Below are positions 7,704 to 14,930 of a DNA stretch of 64,000 nt, piece by piece. The stretch is from Dryocola sp032000125 (GTDB taxonomy: Bacteria; Pseudomonadota; Gammaproteobacteria; Enterobacterales; Enterobacteriaceae), in NCBI GenBank assembly GCA_032000125.1, contig DAMALH010000022.1, forward strand, positions 11,321 to 75,320. Reading direction: 5' to 3'. Position 1 is the first letter of the stretch. Each line of letters opens with the position of its first letter. A program made the position numbers and the translations under genes. The notes under the pieces were generated by a model that was not told the origin of the DNA, ran no database searches, and saw only the letters and a list, made by a program, of their open reading frames with translations.

Positions 7704-8279
7704 ATGAAGAAGATATTACTTATCGCAGGCGATTTCTCTGAAGACTATGAAGTCATGGTGCCATGGCAGGCATTAAGCATGTTAGGTTTCAGAGTGGATG
7801 TAGTGTGTCCGGGAAAACGAACCGGCGAGTTTATTAAAACCGCGATTCATGATTTTGAAGGCGATCAGACCTACACCGAAAAACCCGGGCACCTTTTTAG
7901 ATTAACCGCATCATTTGATGAAATAAGGTTACAGGAATATTGCGGCATTTATATTTCAGGCGGGCGTTCATCGGAATATTTGCGATTGAATAAGTCGGTA
8001 CTGAATATCGTGCATTACGCGATGAACTTTACATTACCTGTTGCTGCAATTTGTCATGGTCCACAAATTCTGGCCGCTGCGGGGGTATTAAAAGGCAGAA
8101 AACTGACGGGATATTTTACGGTAAAACCGGAAGTGGAAATGGCGGACGGCCTGTGGGTCACTGCCGCAGATGATGAAGCCGTTGTGGATGGCAATTTAAT
8201 CACTGCGCCCACCTGGATGGGGCATCCGGCAATATTACGTCACTTTATTACTCAAATGGGCACCAGCATCATTCATTAA
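7704..8279 (+). CDS. DJ-1/PfpI family protein of the BMC operon
   Basis: A 191-residue DJ-1/PfpI-family protein. It has the N-terminal strand KKILLIAGDFSEDYEVMVPW with the conserved acidic residue, YISGGRSSEYLR, and the nucleophile elbow AAICHGPQ with the catalytic Cys. Relatives act as glyoxalases, deglycases or chaperones against carbonyl damage. In this context the likely role is coping with propionaldehyde or related adducts, or protecting radical enzymes; that is inference. The ATG at 7704 starts at the first strand of the fold, overlapping neither neighbour. Codon use in this gene is more AT-rich than in the upstream genes. Confidence 0.88.
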   Translation: MKKILLIAGDFSEDYEVMVPWQALSMLGFRVDVVCPGKRTGEFIKTAIHDFEGDQTYTEKPGHLFRLTASFDEIRLQEYCGIYISGGRSSEYLRLNKSVLNIVHYAMNFTLPVAAICHGPQILAAAGVLKGRKLTGYFTVKPEVEMADGLWVTAADDEAVVDGNLITAPTWMGHPAILRHFITQMGTSIIH

Positions 8280-8327
8280 TACCCCGGCATCGCCGCAAGG
8301 TTAACAAAATATATTCGGGAGTTTTAT

Positions 8328-10880
8328 ATGTTAGAGAAAGGCTTTTCTAATCCGACAGACCGTGTTGTAAGACTGAAAAATATGATCCTGACGGCGAAAC
8401 CGTATGTGGAATCAGAGCGCGCAGTGCTGGCAACCGAAGCATATAAAGAAACAGAACAGCTGCCGGCGATTATGCGCCGTGCGAAAGTGGTTGAAAAAAT
8501 CTTTAATCAATTACCGGTGACGATTCGCCCGGATGAATTAATCGTTGGCGCGGTAACCATTAATCCTCGATCAACTGAAATCTGCCCTGAGTTCTCCTAC
8601 GACTGGGTGGAAAAAGAGTTCGAGACGATGGAACACCGTATCGCCGACCCGTTCATTATCCCGAAAAAGACCGCTCAGGATCTGCATGAAGCGTTTAAAT
8701 ACTGGCCGGGGAAAACCACCAGCTCTCTGGCGGCATCTTACATGTCAGAAGGTACCCAAGAGAGTATGGCGAGCGGCGTATTCACCGTCGGCAACTACTT
8801 CTTCGGCGGCGTCGGCCACGTCAGCGTTGACTACGGTAAGGTGCTGAAAATCGGTTTCCGCGGCATCATCAATGAAGTCAGCCGCGCGCTGGCAGCATTA
8901 GATCGCACCGAGCCGGGCTATATCAAGAAAGAACAGTTCTATAATGCGGTGCTGATCAGTTACAACGCGGCGATCCGTTTTGCCCATCGTTACGCCGAAG
9001 AAGCGTCCCGCCTGGCGCAGCAGGAGAGCAACCCGACCCGTAAACGCGAACTGGAACAAATCGCTCAAAACTGTACCCGCGTGCCGGAATACGGCGCGAC
9101 CACATTCTGGGAAGCGTGCCAGACCTTCTGGTTTATCCAGAGCATGCTGCAGATCGAATCCAGCGGTCACTCTATCTCCCCGGGGCGTTTCGACCAGTAT
9201 ATGTATCCGTACCTGGCGGCGGACAAATCTATCTCGCGCGAATTCGCGCAGGAGCTGGTGGATTGCTGCTGGATCAAGCTTAACGACATCAACAAAACCC
9301 GTGACGAAGTCTCTGCCCAGGCGTTCGCCGGTTATGCGGTGTTCCAGAACCTGTGCTGTGGCGGCCAGACTGAAGATGGCCGTGACGCCACCAACGACCT
9401 GAGCTACATGTGTATGGAAGCGACCGCGCACGTGCGTCTGCCGCAGCCATCCTTCTCTATCCGCGTATGGCAGGGCACACCGGATGCATTCCTGTATCGC
9501 GCTTGCGAGCTGGTGCGTATGGGCCTGGGCGTTCCGGCAATGTACAACGATGAAGTGATCGTCCCGGCACTGCAAAACCGTGGCGTTTCGCTGCGTGATG
9601 CGCGTGATTACTGCATTATCGGCTGCGTAGAGCCGCAGGCGCCGCACCGTACCGAAGGCTGGCATGACGCCGCGTTCTTTAACGTCGCTAAAGTGCTGGA
9701 AATTACCCTGAACAATGGCCGCGTCGGCAGCAAACAGCTGGGCCCGGTAACAGGCGAACTGACTCAATACACCAGCATGGACGACTTCTACACCGCGTTC
9801 CAGAAACAGATGGCGCACTTTGTTCATCAACTGGTTGAAGCCTGTAACAGCGTGGATATTGCCCACGGCGAACGCTGCCCGCTGCCTTTCTTGTCTGCAC
9901 TGGTAGACGATTGCATCGGTCGTGGTAAATCCCTCCAGGAAGGCGGCGCGATTTACAACTTCACCGGTCCGCAGGCGTTCGGCGTGGCCGATACCGGCGA
10001 CTCCGTATATGCCATTCAAAAACAGGTCTTTGAAGACCAAAAACTGTCTCTGAGCGAGTTGAAAAGCGCGCTGGATGCCAACTTTGGTTATCCGGTCGGC
10101 GCGAACCCGCATACCCCGGCGGCGAAATCCTCGCTCAACGAGCAGGATATTTACGCTGTGGTGAAAAATATTATCGAGCAGCACGGCGCGCTGGACCCGG
10201 CGGCAATCAAAAACGAAGTGTATCGTCAGCTGACTTCTGGCAACGGGGCGCCGGTGCAATCCGGCACTATGTCCCGTCACGAAGAGATCCGCCGTATCCT
10301 GGAGAATACCCCATGCTTCGGTAACGACATCGACGACGTGGATTTAGTGGCGCGTCAATGTGCGTTGATCTACTGCCAGGAAGTTGAGAAGTACACTAAC
10401 CCGCGCGGCGGCCAGTTCCAGGCCGGTATCTACCCGGTTTCTGCTAACGTGCTGTTTGGTAAAGACGTTGCCGCACTGCCGGATGGCCGTCTGGCGAAAG
10501 AACCGCTGGCGGATGGCGTGTCTCCGCGTCAGGGTAAAGACACCCTTGGCCCAACCGCCGCAGCCAACTCGGTTGCCAAACTGGACCACTTTATCGCCTC
10601 CAACGGTACGCTCTATAACCAGAAATTTCTGCCGTCTTCTTTGGCGGGCGAGAACGGTCTGCGTAATTTCAGCGGCCTGGTGCGTAACTACTTCGATAAG
10701 AAAGGGATGCACGTTCAGTTCAACGTTATCGACCGCAACACCCTGATCGAAGCCCAGAAAAATCCTGAACAACATCAGGATCTGGTGGTACGCGTAGCGG
10801 GCTATAGCGCCCAGTGGGTAGTTCTGGCGAAAGAAGTTCAGGACGACATCATCAGCCGTACTGAGCAACAACTGTCGTAA
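8328..10880 (+). CDS. Glycyl radical diol dehydratase (B12-independent, 1,2-propanediol/glycerol type) with internal insertion
   Basis: Signature enzyme of the compartment, 850 residues. It dehydrates a 1,2-diol by radical chemistry. The thiyl Cys433 and Glu435 sit in GCVEPQ and the glycyl radical Gly825 in VRVAGYSAQ. The residues that bind substrate in the Clostridium butyricum glycerol dehydratase are at the same numbers: His164 (GVGHVSVDY), His281 and Ser282 (SSGHSIS), Asp447 (EGWHD). The choline-lyase pattern after the Cys is absent. Relative to the 787-residue clostridial enzyme, as I recall it, about 63 extra residues sit between about 587 and 650, containing a helix (NEQDIYAVVKNIIEQ) that looks like an internal encapsulation peptide. 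The activase gene follows after a hairpin. Confidence 0.93.
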   Translation: MLEKGFSNPTDRVVRLKNMILTAKPYVESERAVLATEAYKETEQLPAIMRRAKVVEKIFNQLPVTIRPDELIVGAVTINPRSTEICPEFSYDWVEKEFETMEHRIADPFIIPKKTAQDLHEAFKYWPGKTTSSLAASYMSEGTQESMASGVFTVGNYFFGGVGHVSVDYGKVLKIGFRGIINEVSRALAALDRTEPGYIKKEQFYNAVLISYNAAIRFAHRYAEEASRLAQQESNPTRKRELEQIAQNCTRVPEYGATTFWEACQTFWFIQSMLQIESSGHSISPGRFDQYMYPYLAADKSISREFAQELVDCCWIKLNDINKTRDEVSAQAFAGYAVFQNLCCGGQTEDGRDATNDLSYMCMEATAHVRLPQPSFSIRVWQGTPDAFLYRACELVRMGLGVPAMYNDEVIVPALQNRGVSLRDARDYCIIGCVEPQAPHRTEGWHDAAFFNVAKVLEITLNNGRVGSKQLGPVTGELTQYTSMDDFYTAFQKQMAHFVHQLVEACNSVDIAHGERCPLPFLSALVDDCIGRGKSLQEGGAIYNFTGPQAFGVADTGDSVYAIQKQVFEDQKLSLSELKSALDANFGYPVGANPHTPAAKSSLNEQDIYAVVKNIIEQHGALDPAAIKNEVYRQLTSGNGAPVQSGTMSRHEEIRRILENTPCFGNDIDDVDLVARQCALIYCQEVEKYTNPRGGQFQAGIYPVSANVLFGKDVAALPDGRLAKEPLADGVSPRQGKDTLGPTAAANSVAKLDHFIASNGTLYNQKFLPSSLAGENGLRNFSGLVRNYFDKKGMHVQFNVIDRNTLIEAQKNPEQHQDLVVRVAGYSAQWVVLAKEVQDDIISRTEQQLS

Positions 10881-10886
10881 ATACCA

Positions 10887-10922
10887 AACGGGCTATATAG
10901 CAATATATAGCCCGTTATTTTC
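10887..10922 (+). terminator. Hairpin between dehydratase and activase genes
   Basis: A perfect 13-bp stem (10887-10899 with 10904-10916, loop GCAA) follows the dehydratase stop by 6 nt and leads into ATTTTC. It is AT-rich in the upper stem and has a short T-run, so it may be a partial terminator or an mRNA-stabilising end that lowers activase expression relative to the dehydratase. Confidence 0.65.
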
Positions 10923-10988
10923 TTCACGACTTTTGGTTTTTATTTTTACCTGCAAGGGTAATTCATCTGGCAAATATAGAGTGATGTT

Positions 10989-11906
10989 ATGAATAAAGTT
11001 GAGTACGAAACCGAAGGTGTCATATTTAATATTCAACGCTATTCTTTGCATGATGGTCCAGGCATTCGCACCATCCCTTTTTTTAAAGGTTGCCCGCTGT
11101 CCTGCAAATGGTGTAGTAATCCTGAATCACAACGTCCACAGCCAGAGTTATTATTTAAAAAGAATGATTGCATCCGCTGTGGAAAATGTATTGAGGCTTG
11201 TCCACAGCAGGCGCTCTCCACCAGTAATGCCTGGTTTATCGATCGCGACCGCTGCATTCAGTGTGGTAAATGTACCGAGGTTTGCCCGACGCGTGCGCTG
11301 GAAATGAAGGGCAAGCGCATGTCGGTAACGGCAGTAATGCGCGAGCTGGAAAAAGAAGAGAATTTATACCGTCGCTCAGGCGGCGGGATTACCTTGTCCG
11401 GCGGTGAACCGCTGGCGCAGCCGGAATTTGCCCGCGAGCTGCTTAAGGCCTGCAAAGCCAAAGGCTGGCACACCGCCATTGAAACTACCGGTTTTACCAC
11501 CAAAGCGGTGATTGATGAGGTCTTTCCCTATGTCGATCTGGCGCTAACCGATATTAAAGCTATCGATCCGGAAATCCATGAGCGCAACACCGGCGTGAAT
11601 AACAGCGTGATTCTGCAGAACCTGCTGCGCATCTCCTTTTTAACCAAAGTGGTGGTGCGTATTCCGGTGATCCCCGGCGTAAATGACAATCCGCAGGAAA
11701 TCCATAATATTGCGGAATTCGCCCGCCTGATGCAGAACGTCGATACCATTCATTTGTTGCCTTATCACAGCTTCGGTGAAAATAAATATAACTTGCTGGG
11801 CCGCCAGTATCCGATGGGCGATGCAAAAAGTATTGAAGAAGCCAAAATGTCCCATTTAAAAGCAACCGTTGAATCCTTAGGCTTTAACTGCCATATCGGC
11901 GGTTAA
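10989..11906 (+). CDS. Glycyl radical enzyme activase (radical SAM)
   Basis: Installs the glycyl radical on the upstream dehydratase using SAM and an iron-sulfur cluster. The 305-residue protein has the radical-SAM motif C35-x3-C39-x2-C42 (GCPLSCKWC), an inserted pair of ferredoxin 4Fe-4S motifs (C61/C64/C67/C71 and C89/C92/C95/C99) typical of non-PFL activases, and SGGEP at 137-141. The ATG at 10989 begins the family N-terminus. It lies 108 nt after the dehydratase with a hairpin between, and is followed by its own terminator. No encapsulation-like extension is seen. The enzyme is oxygen-sensitive, so the pathway should be anaerobic. Confidence 0.95.
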   Translation: MNKVEYETEGVIFNIQRYSLHDGPGIRTIPFFKGCPLSCKWCSNPESQRPQPELLFKKNDCIRCGKCIEACPQQALSTSNAWFIDRDRCIQCGKCTEVCPTRALEMKGKRMSVTAVMRELEKEENLYRRSGGGITLSGGEPLAQPEFARELLKACKAKGWHTAIETTGFTTKAVIDEVFPYVDLALTDIKAIDPEIHERNTGVNNSVILQNLLRISFLTKVVVRIPVIPGVNDNPQEIHNIAEFARLMQNVDTIHLLPYHSFGENKYNLLGRQYPMGDAKSIEEAKMSHLKATVESLGFNCHIGG

Positions 11907-11923
11907 TTACAGGTGTAATAAGA

Positions 11924-11950
11924 GTGCGGCAAAAAATGCCGCGCTTTTTA
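11924..11950 (+). terminator. Rho-independent terminator after the activase gene
   Basis: Stem GCGGCA/TGCCGC (11926-11931 with 11937-11942), extended by a G-C and a G-U pair, A-rich loop, followed by TTTTTATTT. It lies about 20 nt after the activase stop and probably ends the main operon before the membrane protein gene. Confidence 0.8.
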
Positions 11951-12050
11951 TTTATCACCCATAAATATTATTTTAATTATAAAAAATCTGGAGTCAGTCT
12001 GCATTTCTTATTTAGTCATTTAATTTAATCCCATTACAGAGGTAAGCTAG

Positions 12051-12956
12051 ATGAATAGCTTAGATATTTTAGTTGCCTTCGGCGGCGGCATATTTGGCGC
12101 AGCTATTGGCGCGTTGGCGGCGTTTGAATTCGTTGGGCTACTGGTTATCGCTATGGCGGTAGTGCAAATTATTACCGGCGCACCATCGGACTTTATTACT
12201 TTCCCGTTTGGACTGTTTGGCCCGCATACCGGCGGTTTTGCCGCAGGGGTTGCGGCCACGGCGTATGCGGCGAAGAAGGGCAAACTGGGTTCCGGGCGCG
12301 ATATTACTGCCGGGCTGAGCGGTCTGGCGGCTTACGATGTGCTTCTGGTCGGCGGGGTTTTCGGCGCAGGCGGTTACATCATCGCCTGGGGGCTAAACCA
12401 AATCCCGGCCTTCCCGTCCGGTAACGCCTGGACCGATACCGTGGCGCTGACCGTCGTGATCTCTGGCGTGGTCTCGCGTCTGGTTTTCGGCAAAACGGGC
12501 CTCTTTGGCAAACCGGAGCAGGGAATACGTCACTGCTATCCGCCGCAGGATAAGTGCTGGATGCCTTACCATAGCCGCATTCCGCAGCTTTCCGTACTGG
12601 GCCTGGGTATTGGTCTGATGGCCGGCTTTTTAGGCCTGAAGTTTGGCGGCAACGGCGCGCTGCTGGCGTTTGGCATTTCCGCATTCTCGCTGATTTTCCT
12701 GCATTTCAATACTCAGGTACCGGTGTCACATCATATTACGCTGCCTGCTGCGCTGGTGGCGGTACTGTCAGGAAGCCTGATTTGGGCTGGAATCGTCGGA
12801 ATAATTTGTGCATTGTTGGGTGAACTGATGTCGCGTATTTTCCTGATCCACGGCGATACCCATATCGACCCACCGGCGATGGCCATTGCCATTATGACCA
12901 CAGCGATCAACCTGCTGGCGACCATTGGTTTATTTGCTCTGGTTCCCCTGTTCTAA
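12051..12956 (+). CDS. Unrecognised multi-pass inner-membrane protein of the BMC locus
   Basis: I do not recognise this 301-residue protein. It is strongly hydrophobic and Gly/Ala-rich with roughly nine or ten likely membrane segments (for example residues 5-42, 105-125, 190-225, 240-275 and 280-301). Short polar loops carry possibly functional residues: GPHTGGF near 62, a CYPPQDKCW loop near 162-170, QVPVSHHITLP near 222-232 and GDTHIDPPAMA near 268-278. Proline and histidine next to membrane helices suggest a transport role. It starts with a good ribosome site (AGAGGTAAG) and stands alone between two terminators. A substrate facilitator or product exporter for the microcompartment pathway is an inference from position only. 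Confidence 0.8.
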   Translation: MNSLDILVAFGGGIFGAAIGALAAFEFVGLLVIAMAVVQIITGAPSDFITFPFGLFGPHTGGFAAGVAATAYAAKKGKLGSGRDITAGLSGLAAYDVLLVGGVFGAGGYIIAWGLNQIPAFPSGNAWTDTVALTVVISGVVSRLVFGKTGLFGKPEQGIRHCYPPQDKCWMPYHSRIPQLSVLGLGIGLMAGFLGLKFGGNGALLAFGISAFSLIFLHFNTQVPVSHHITLPAALVAVLSGSLIWAGIVGIICALLGELMSRIFLIHGDTHIDPPAMAIAIMTTAINLLATIGLFALVPLF

Positions 12957-12972
12957 TTCCGCCTTGTCACAG

Positions 12973-13005
12973 GCCAGCAGGTTATGCCTGCTGGCTTTTT
13001 TTTAT
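12973..13005 (+). terminator. Rho-independent terminator after the membrane protein gene
   Basis: Perfect 9-bp stem GCCAGCAGG/CCTGCTGGC (12973-12981 with 12987-12995), loop TTATG, followed by a run of nine T. Confidence 0.92.
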
Positions 13006-13016
13006 CTTTCAGGCAT

Positions 13017-13050
13017 AAAAAAGCCGCGATAAAAGAAGATTTATCGCGGC
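13017..13050 (-). terminator. Rho-independent terminator of the - strand shell/metK2 operon
   Basis: Perfect 11-bp stem GCCGCGATAAA/TTTATCGCGGC (13023-13033 with 13040-13050). Six A residues at 13017-13022 become the U-tract on the - strand transcript. It lies just past the stop of the tailed shell gene and, with the terminator at 12973, insulates the convergent genes. Confidence 0.92.
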
Positions 13051-13068
13051 AGCATCATAGCGGTTTAG

Positions 13069-13614
13069 CTATCTTTTCTTGCCACCGGGACGGGGGCTTT
13101 TCTTTGTGACTTCCTGCGGCGCGTCTGGTTTTGTCGGTTCAACGTTTTCCGCACTGAGTTTAGGTTGTTGTTCCTGCGCGATGGGCTGGGGTGCGTCATC
13201 GACGACATCCATGCAGGATGCGCTGGTTGACGTATCAAGGTTCACCACCGGGATTGCCTGTGAAGGCGCGTCTTCAGCCTGCTGCGCTGGCTCTGTAGCG
13301 GGCGTTTCAGGTTCAGGCTGCGCGACGCCGACGGTCTCTTTAGAGTGAATAATGTGCTCGATATGCTGCGCGGTGCGGGCGATCACCTTGTGGGCATACA
13401 CATCGCCAACCCGGCTTGCCGCGCTAATGGCCGCCGCTACCGCTGCGTTAATCGCCCCCACTTCACCTTCCAGCTTCACGGTCACCATCCCGCCGCCTTT
13501 GGTTAACTCATAGCCTACCAGGCTGACGTTAGCGGATTTCAAGGCGGCATCGGCGGCTTCAACCGCCGCAGCCATCCCGACGGTTTCGATTAAGCCTAAA
13601 CTTTGCCCGGACAT
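13069..13614 (-). CDS. BMC-H shell protein with a long disordered C-terminal tail
   Basis: The first about 88 residues are a standard shell hexamer domain: SLGLIETVGMAAAVEAADA, LKSANVSLVGYELTKGGG, LEGEVGAINAAVAAA and VYAHKVIARTAQH. The remaining about 90 residues are rich in Pro, Glu, Ala and Gln, include one Cys (SASCMDVVDD), and end in the basic stretch KKSPRPGGKKR. No Fe-S motif like PduK or nucleic-acid domain like EutK is visible, so this is a separate class of extended shell protein. It lies 45 nt downstream of metK2 in the same - strand operon, away from the other shell genes. The tail could bind cargo, scaffold or membrane; unknown. Confidence 0.88.
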   Translation of the reverse strand: MSGQSLGLIETVGMAAAVEAADAALKSANVSLVGYELTKGGGMVTVKLEGEVGAINAAVAAAISAASRVGDVYAHKVIARTAQHIEHIIHSKETVGVAQPEPETPATEPAQQAEDAPSQAIPVVNLDTSTSASCMDVVDDAPQPIAQEQQPKLSAENVEPTKPDAPQEVTKKSPRPGGKKR

Positions 13615-13659
13615 ATACTTCTCCTGTAGATAAATTTAACTGTGCTGCGCGTCGTCGGC

Positions 13660-14811
13660 TTAACGCTCAACGTCTTCGCGTAATAGCGCCGCTTTGTCCG
13701 TGACTTCCCACGGAAAGCTGTCGCGACCAAAGTGGCCATAGCAGGCCGTTTTACGATAGCGAGGAACCAGCAGGTCGAGCATAGTGATAATGCCGAACAC
13801 GCTAAGGTCGAAATGGCGGTTAACGCCTTGCTGCAACGCCTCAGGGGACACGGTTTGCGTACCGAAGGTGTTGATCCTGACGGAAACGGGACGAGGCAGG
13901 CCGATGGCCCATCCCAACTGGACTTCACAGCGTGAGGCAAGCCCGGCGGCGACGATGTTTTTCGCCACATAGCGAGCAGCGTAGGCGGCGGAACGATCGA
14001 CCTTCGACGGATCTTTACCGGAAAAGGCGCCGCCGCCGTGGCAGGCCGCACCGCCGTAGGTATCGACAATAATTTTACGGCCCGTTAGCCCGCAGTCGCC
14101 CACCGGCCCGCCAATCACAAAACTGCCTGCCGGATTCACCAGAAAGCGGGTTTGCGGCGTAAGCCAGCGCGAAGGTATCACCGGTTTGACGATCTCTTCG
14201 ATGACCGCTTCACGCAGCGCGTCCAGCGAAACGTCCGGGCTGTGTTGGGTTGAAACCACCACGGTATCTACCGAATGAACGCGGTTATCCTGATAGCGCA
14301 AGGTCACCTGGCTTTTGGCATCGGGAAGTAAAAACGGCAGCCGTTGGGATTTGCGCAGCCGCGCCTGGCGCTCCATCAGACGATGGGCGTAAACCAGCGT
14401 GGCGGGCATCAGCTCCGGCGTTTCGTCACAGGCGTAACCGAAGGTGATACCCTGATCGCCCGCACCCAGTTCTTCCATCGAGTGGCCGCGAATACCGTCA
14501 GCAATATTGGCGGACTGTTTGCCAAGAATGTTCACTACGCCGCAGGTATTGCCATCAAACCCCAATCGTGAATGGTCGTAGCCAATCTCTTTGATGGTGC
14601 TGCGGACAATCTGCTCGATATCCACGGCGGCATGGGTAGAGATTTCTCCTGCGACAATGGCGACGCCGGTTTTCACCAGGCATTCGCAGGCAACCTTGCC
14701 CCACGGGTCCTGCAGGAGTATGGCATCCAGAATGGCGTCGGAAATTTGGTCCGCCATTTTATCGGGATGCCCTTCGGCAACGGATTCGGAGGTAAACAGG
14801 TAATCGTTCAA
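13660..14811 (-). CDS. Second S-adenosylmethionine synthetase, BMC-locus copy (metK2), TTG start
   Basis: Makes SAM from methionine and ATP. The 383-residue protein aligns end to end with the housekeeping MetK at the right end of the window and keeps the key motifs: SEGHPDK-type ATP loop (AEGHPDK), GEIST, GAGDQG, DAKSQV, DCGLTGRKIIVD, HGGGAFSGKDPSKVDRS. It is clearly diverged (for example QSANIADGIRGHSMEE in the flexible loop, and many synonymous changes), so it is not a recent duplicate. The start is TTG at 14811: it matches the family N-terminus exactly (x-x-x-LFTSES) and a stop precedes it in frame. The ribosome site is poor. Presumably it supplies SAM to the activase. Confidence 0.93.
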   Translation of the reverse strand: MNDYLFTSESVAEGHPDKMADQISDAILDAILLQDPWGKVACECLVKTGVAIVAGEISTHAAVDIEQIVRSTIKEIGYDHSRLGFDGNTCGVVNILGKQSANIADGIRGHSMEELGAGDQGITFGYACDETPELMPATLVYAHRLMERQARLRKSQRLPFLLPDAKSQVTLRYQDNRVHSVDTVVVSTQHSPDVSLDALREAVIEEIVKPVIPSRWLTPQTRFLVNPAGSFVIGGPVGDCGLTGRKIIVDTYGGAACHGGGAFSGKDPSKVDRSAAYAARYVAKNIVAAGLASRCEVQLGWAIGLPRPVSVRINTFGTQTVSPEALQQGVNRHFDLSVFGIITMLDLLVPRYRKTACYGHFGRDSFPWEVTDKAALLREDVER

Positions 14812-14818
14812 AGCGAGG

Positions 14819-14869
14819 CCACTTGTCTGGAAGGTTTATTCCTATCTTAGGGGGCAACCAGACAAGTGG
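14819..14869. promoter_or_regulatory. 12-bp inverted repeat upstream of metK2
   Basis: CCACTTGTCTGG (14819-14830) and its perfect reverse complement CCAGACAAGTGG (14858-14869) are separated by 27 nt. The proximal arm ends 7 nt before the TTG start of metK2 and covers the place of its ribosome site on the - strand mRNA. There is no T-run, so it is not a plain terminator for the upstream regulator gene. It may be a protein operator or an RNA hairpin that limits metK2 translation. Confidence 0.6.
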
Positions 14870-14930
14870 GCGTAAACTATCTTGCGGGCGTGTTGGACTA
14901 TTTTGTTTTCATTATCGGGCCAGCGCAAAA

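Noticed and set aside
8898..10280. 460-codon open frame on the - strand opposite the dehydratase
   Set aside because: It is the antisense shadow of a GC-biased real gene, with no motif and no ribosome site.
8328..10880. Dehydratase as choline trimethylamine-lyase (CutC)
   Set aside because: Many glycyl-radical compartments of enterics use choline, but the diol-dehydratase residues H164, H281, S282 and D447 are all present and the post-cysteine segment does not look like CutC.
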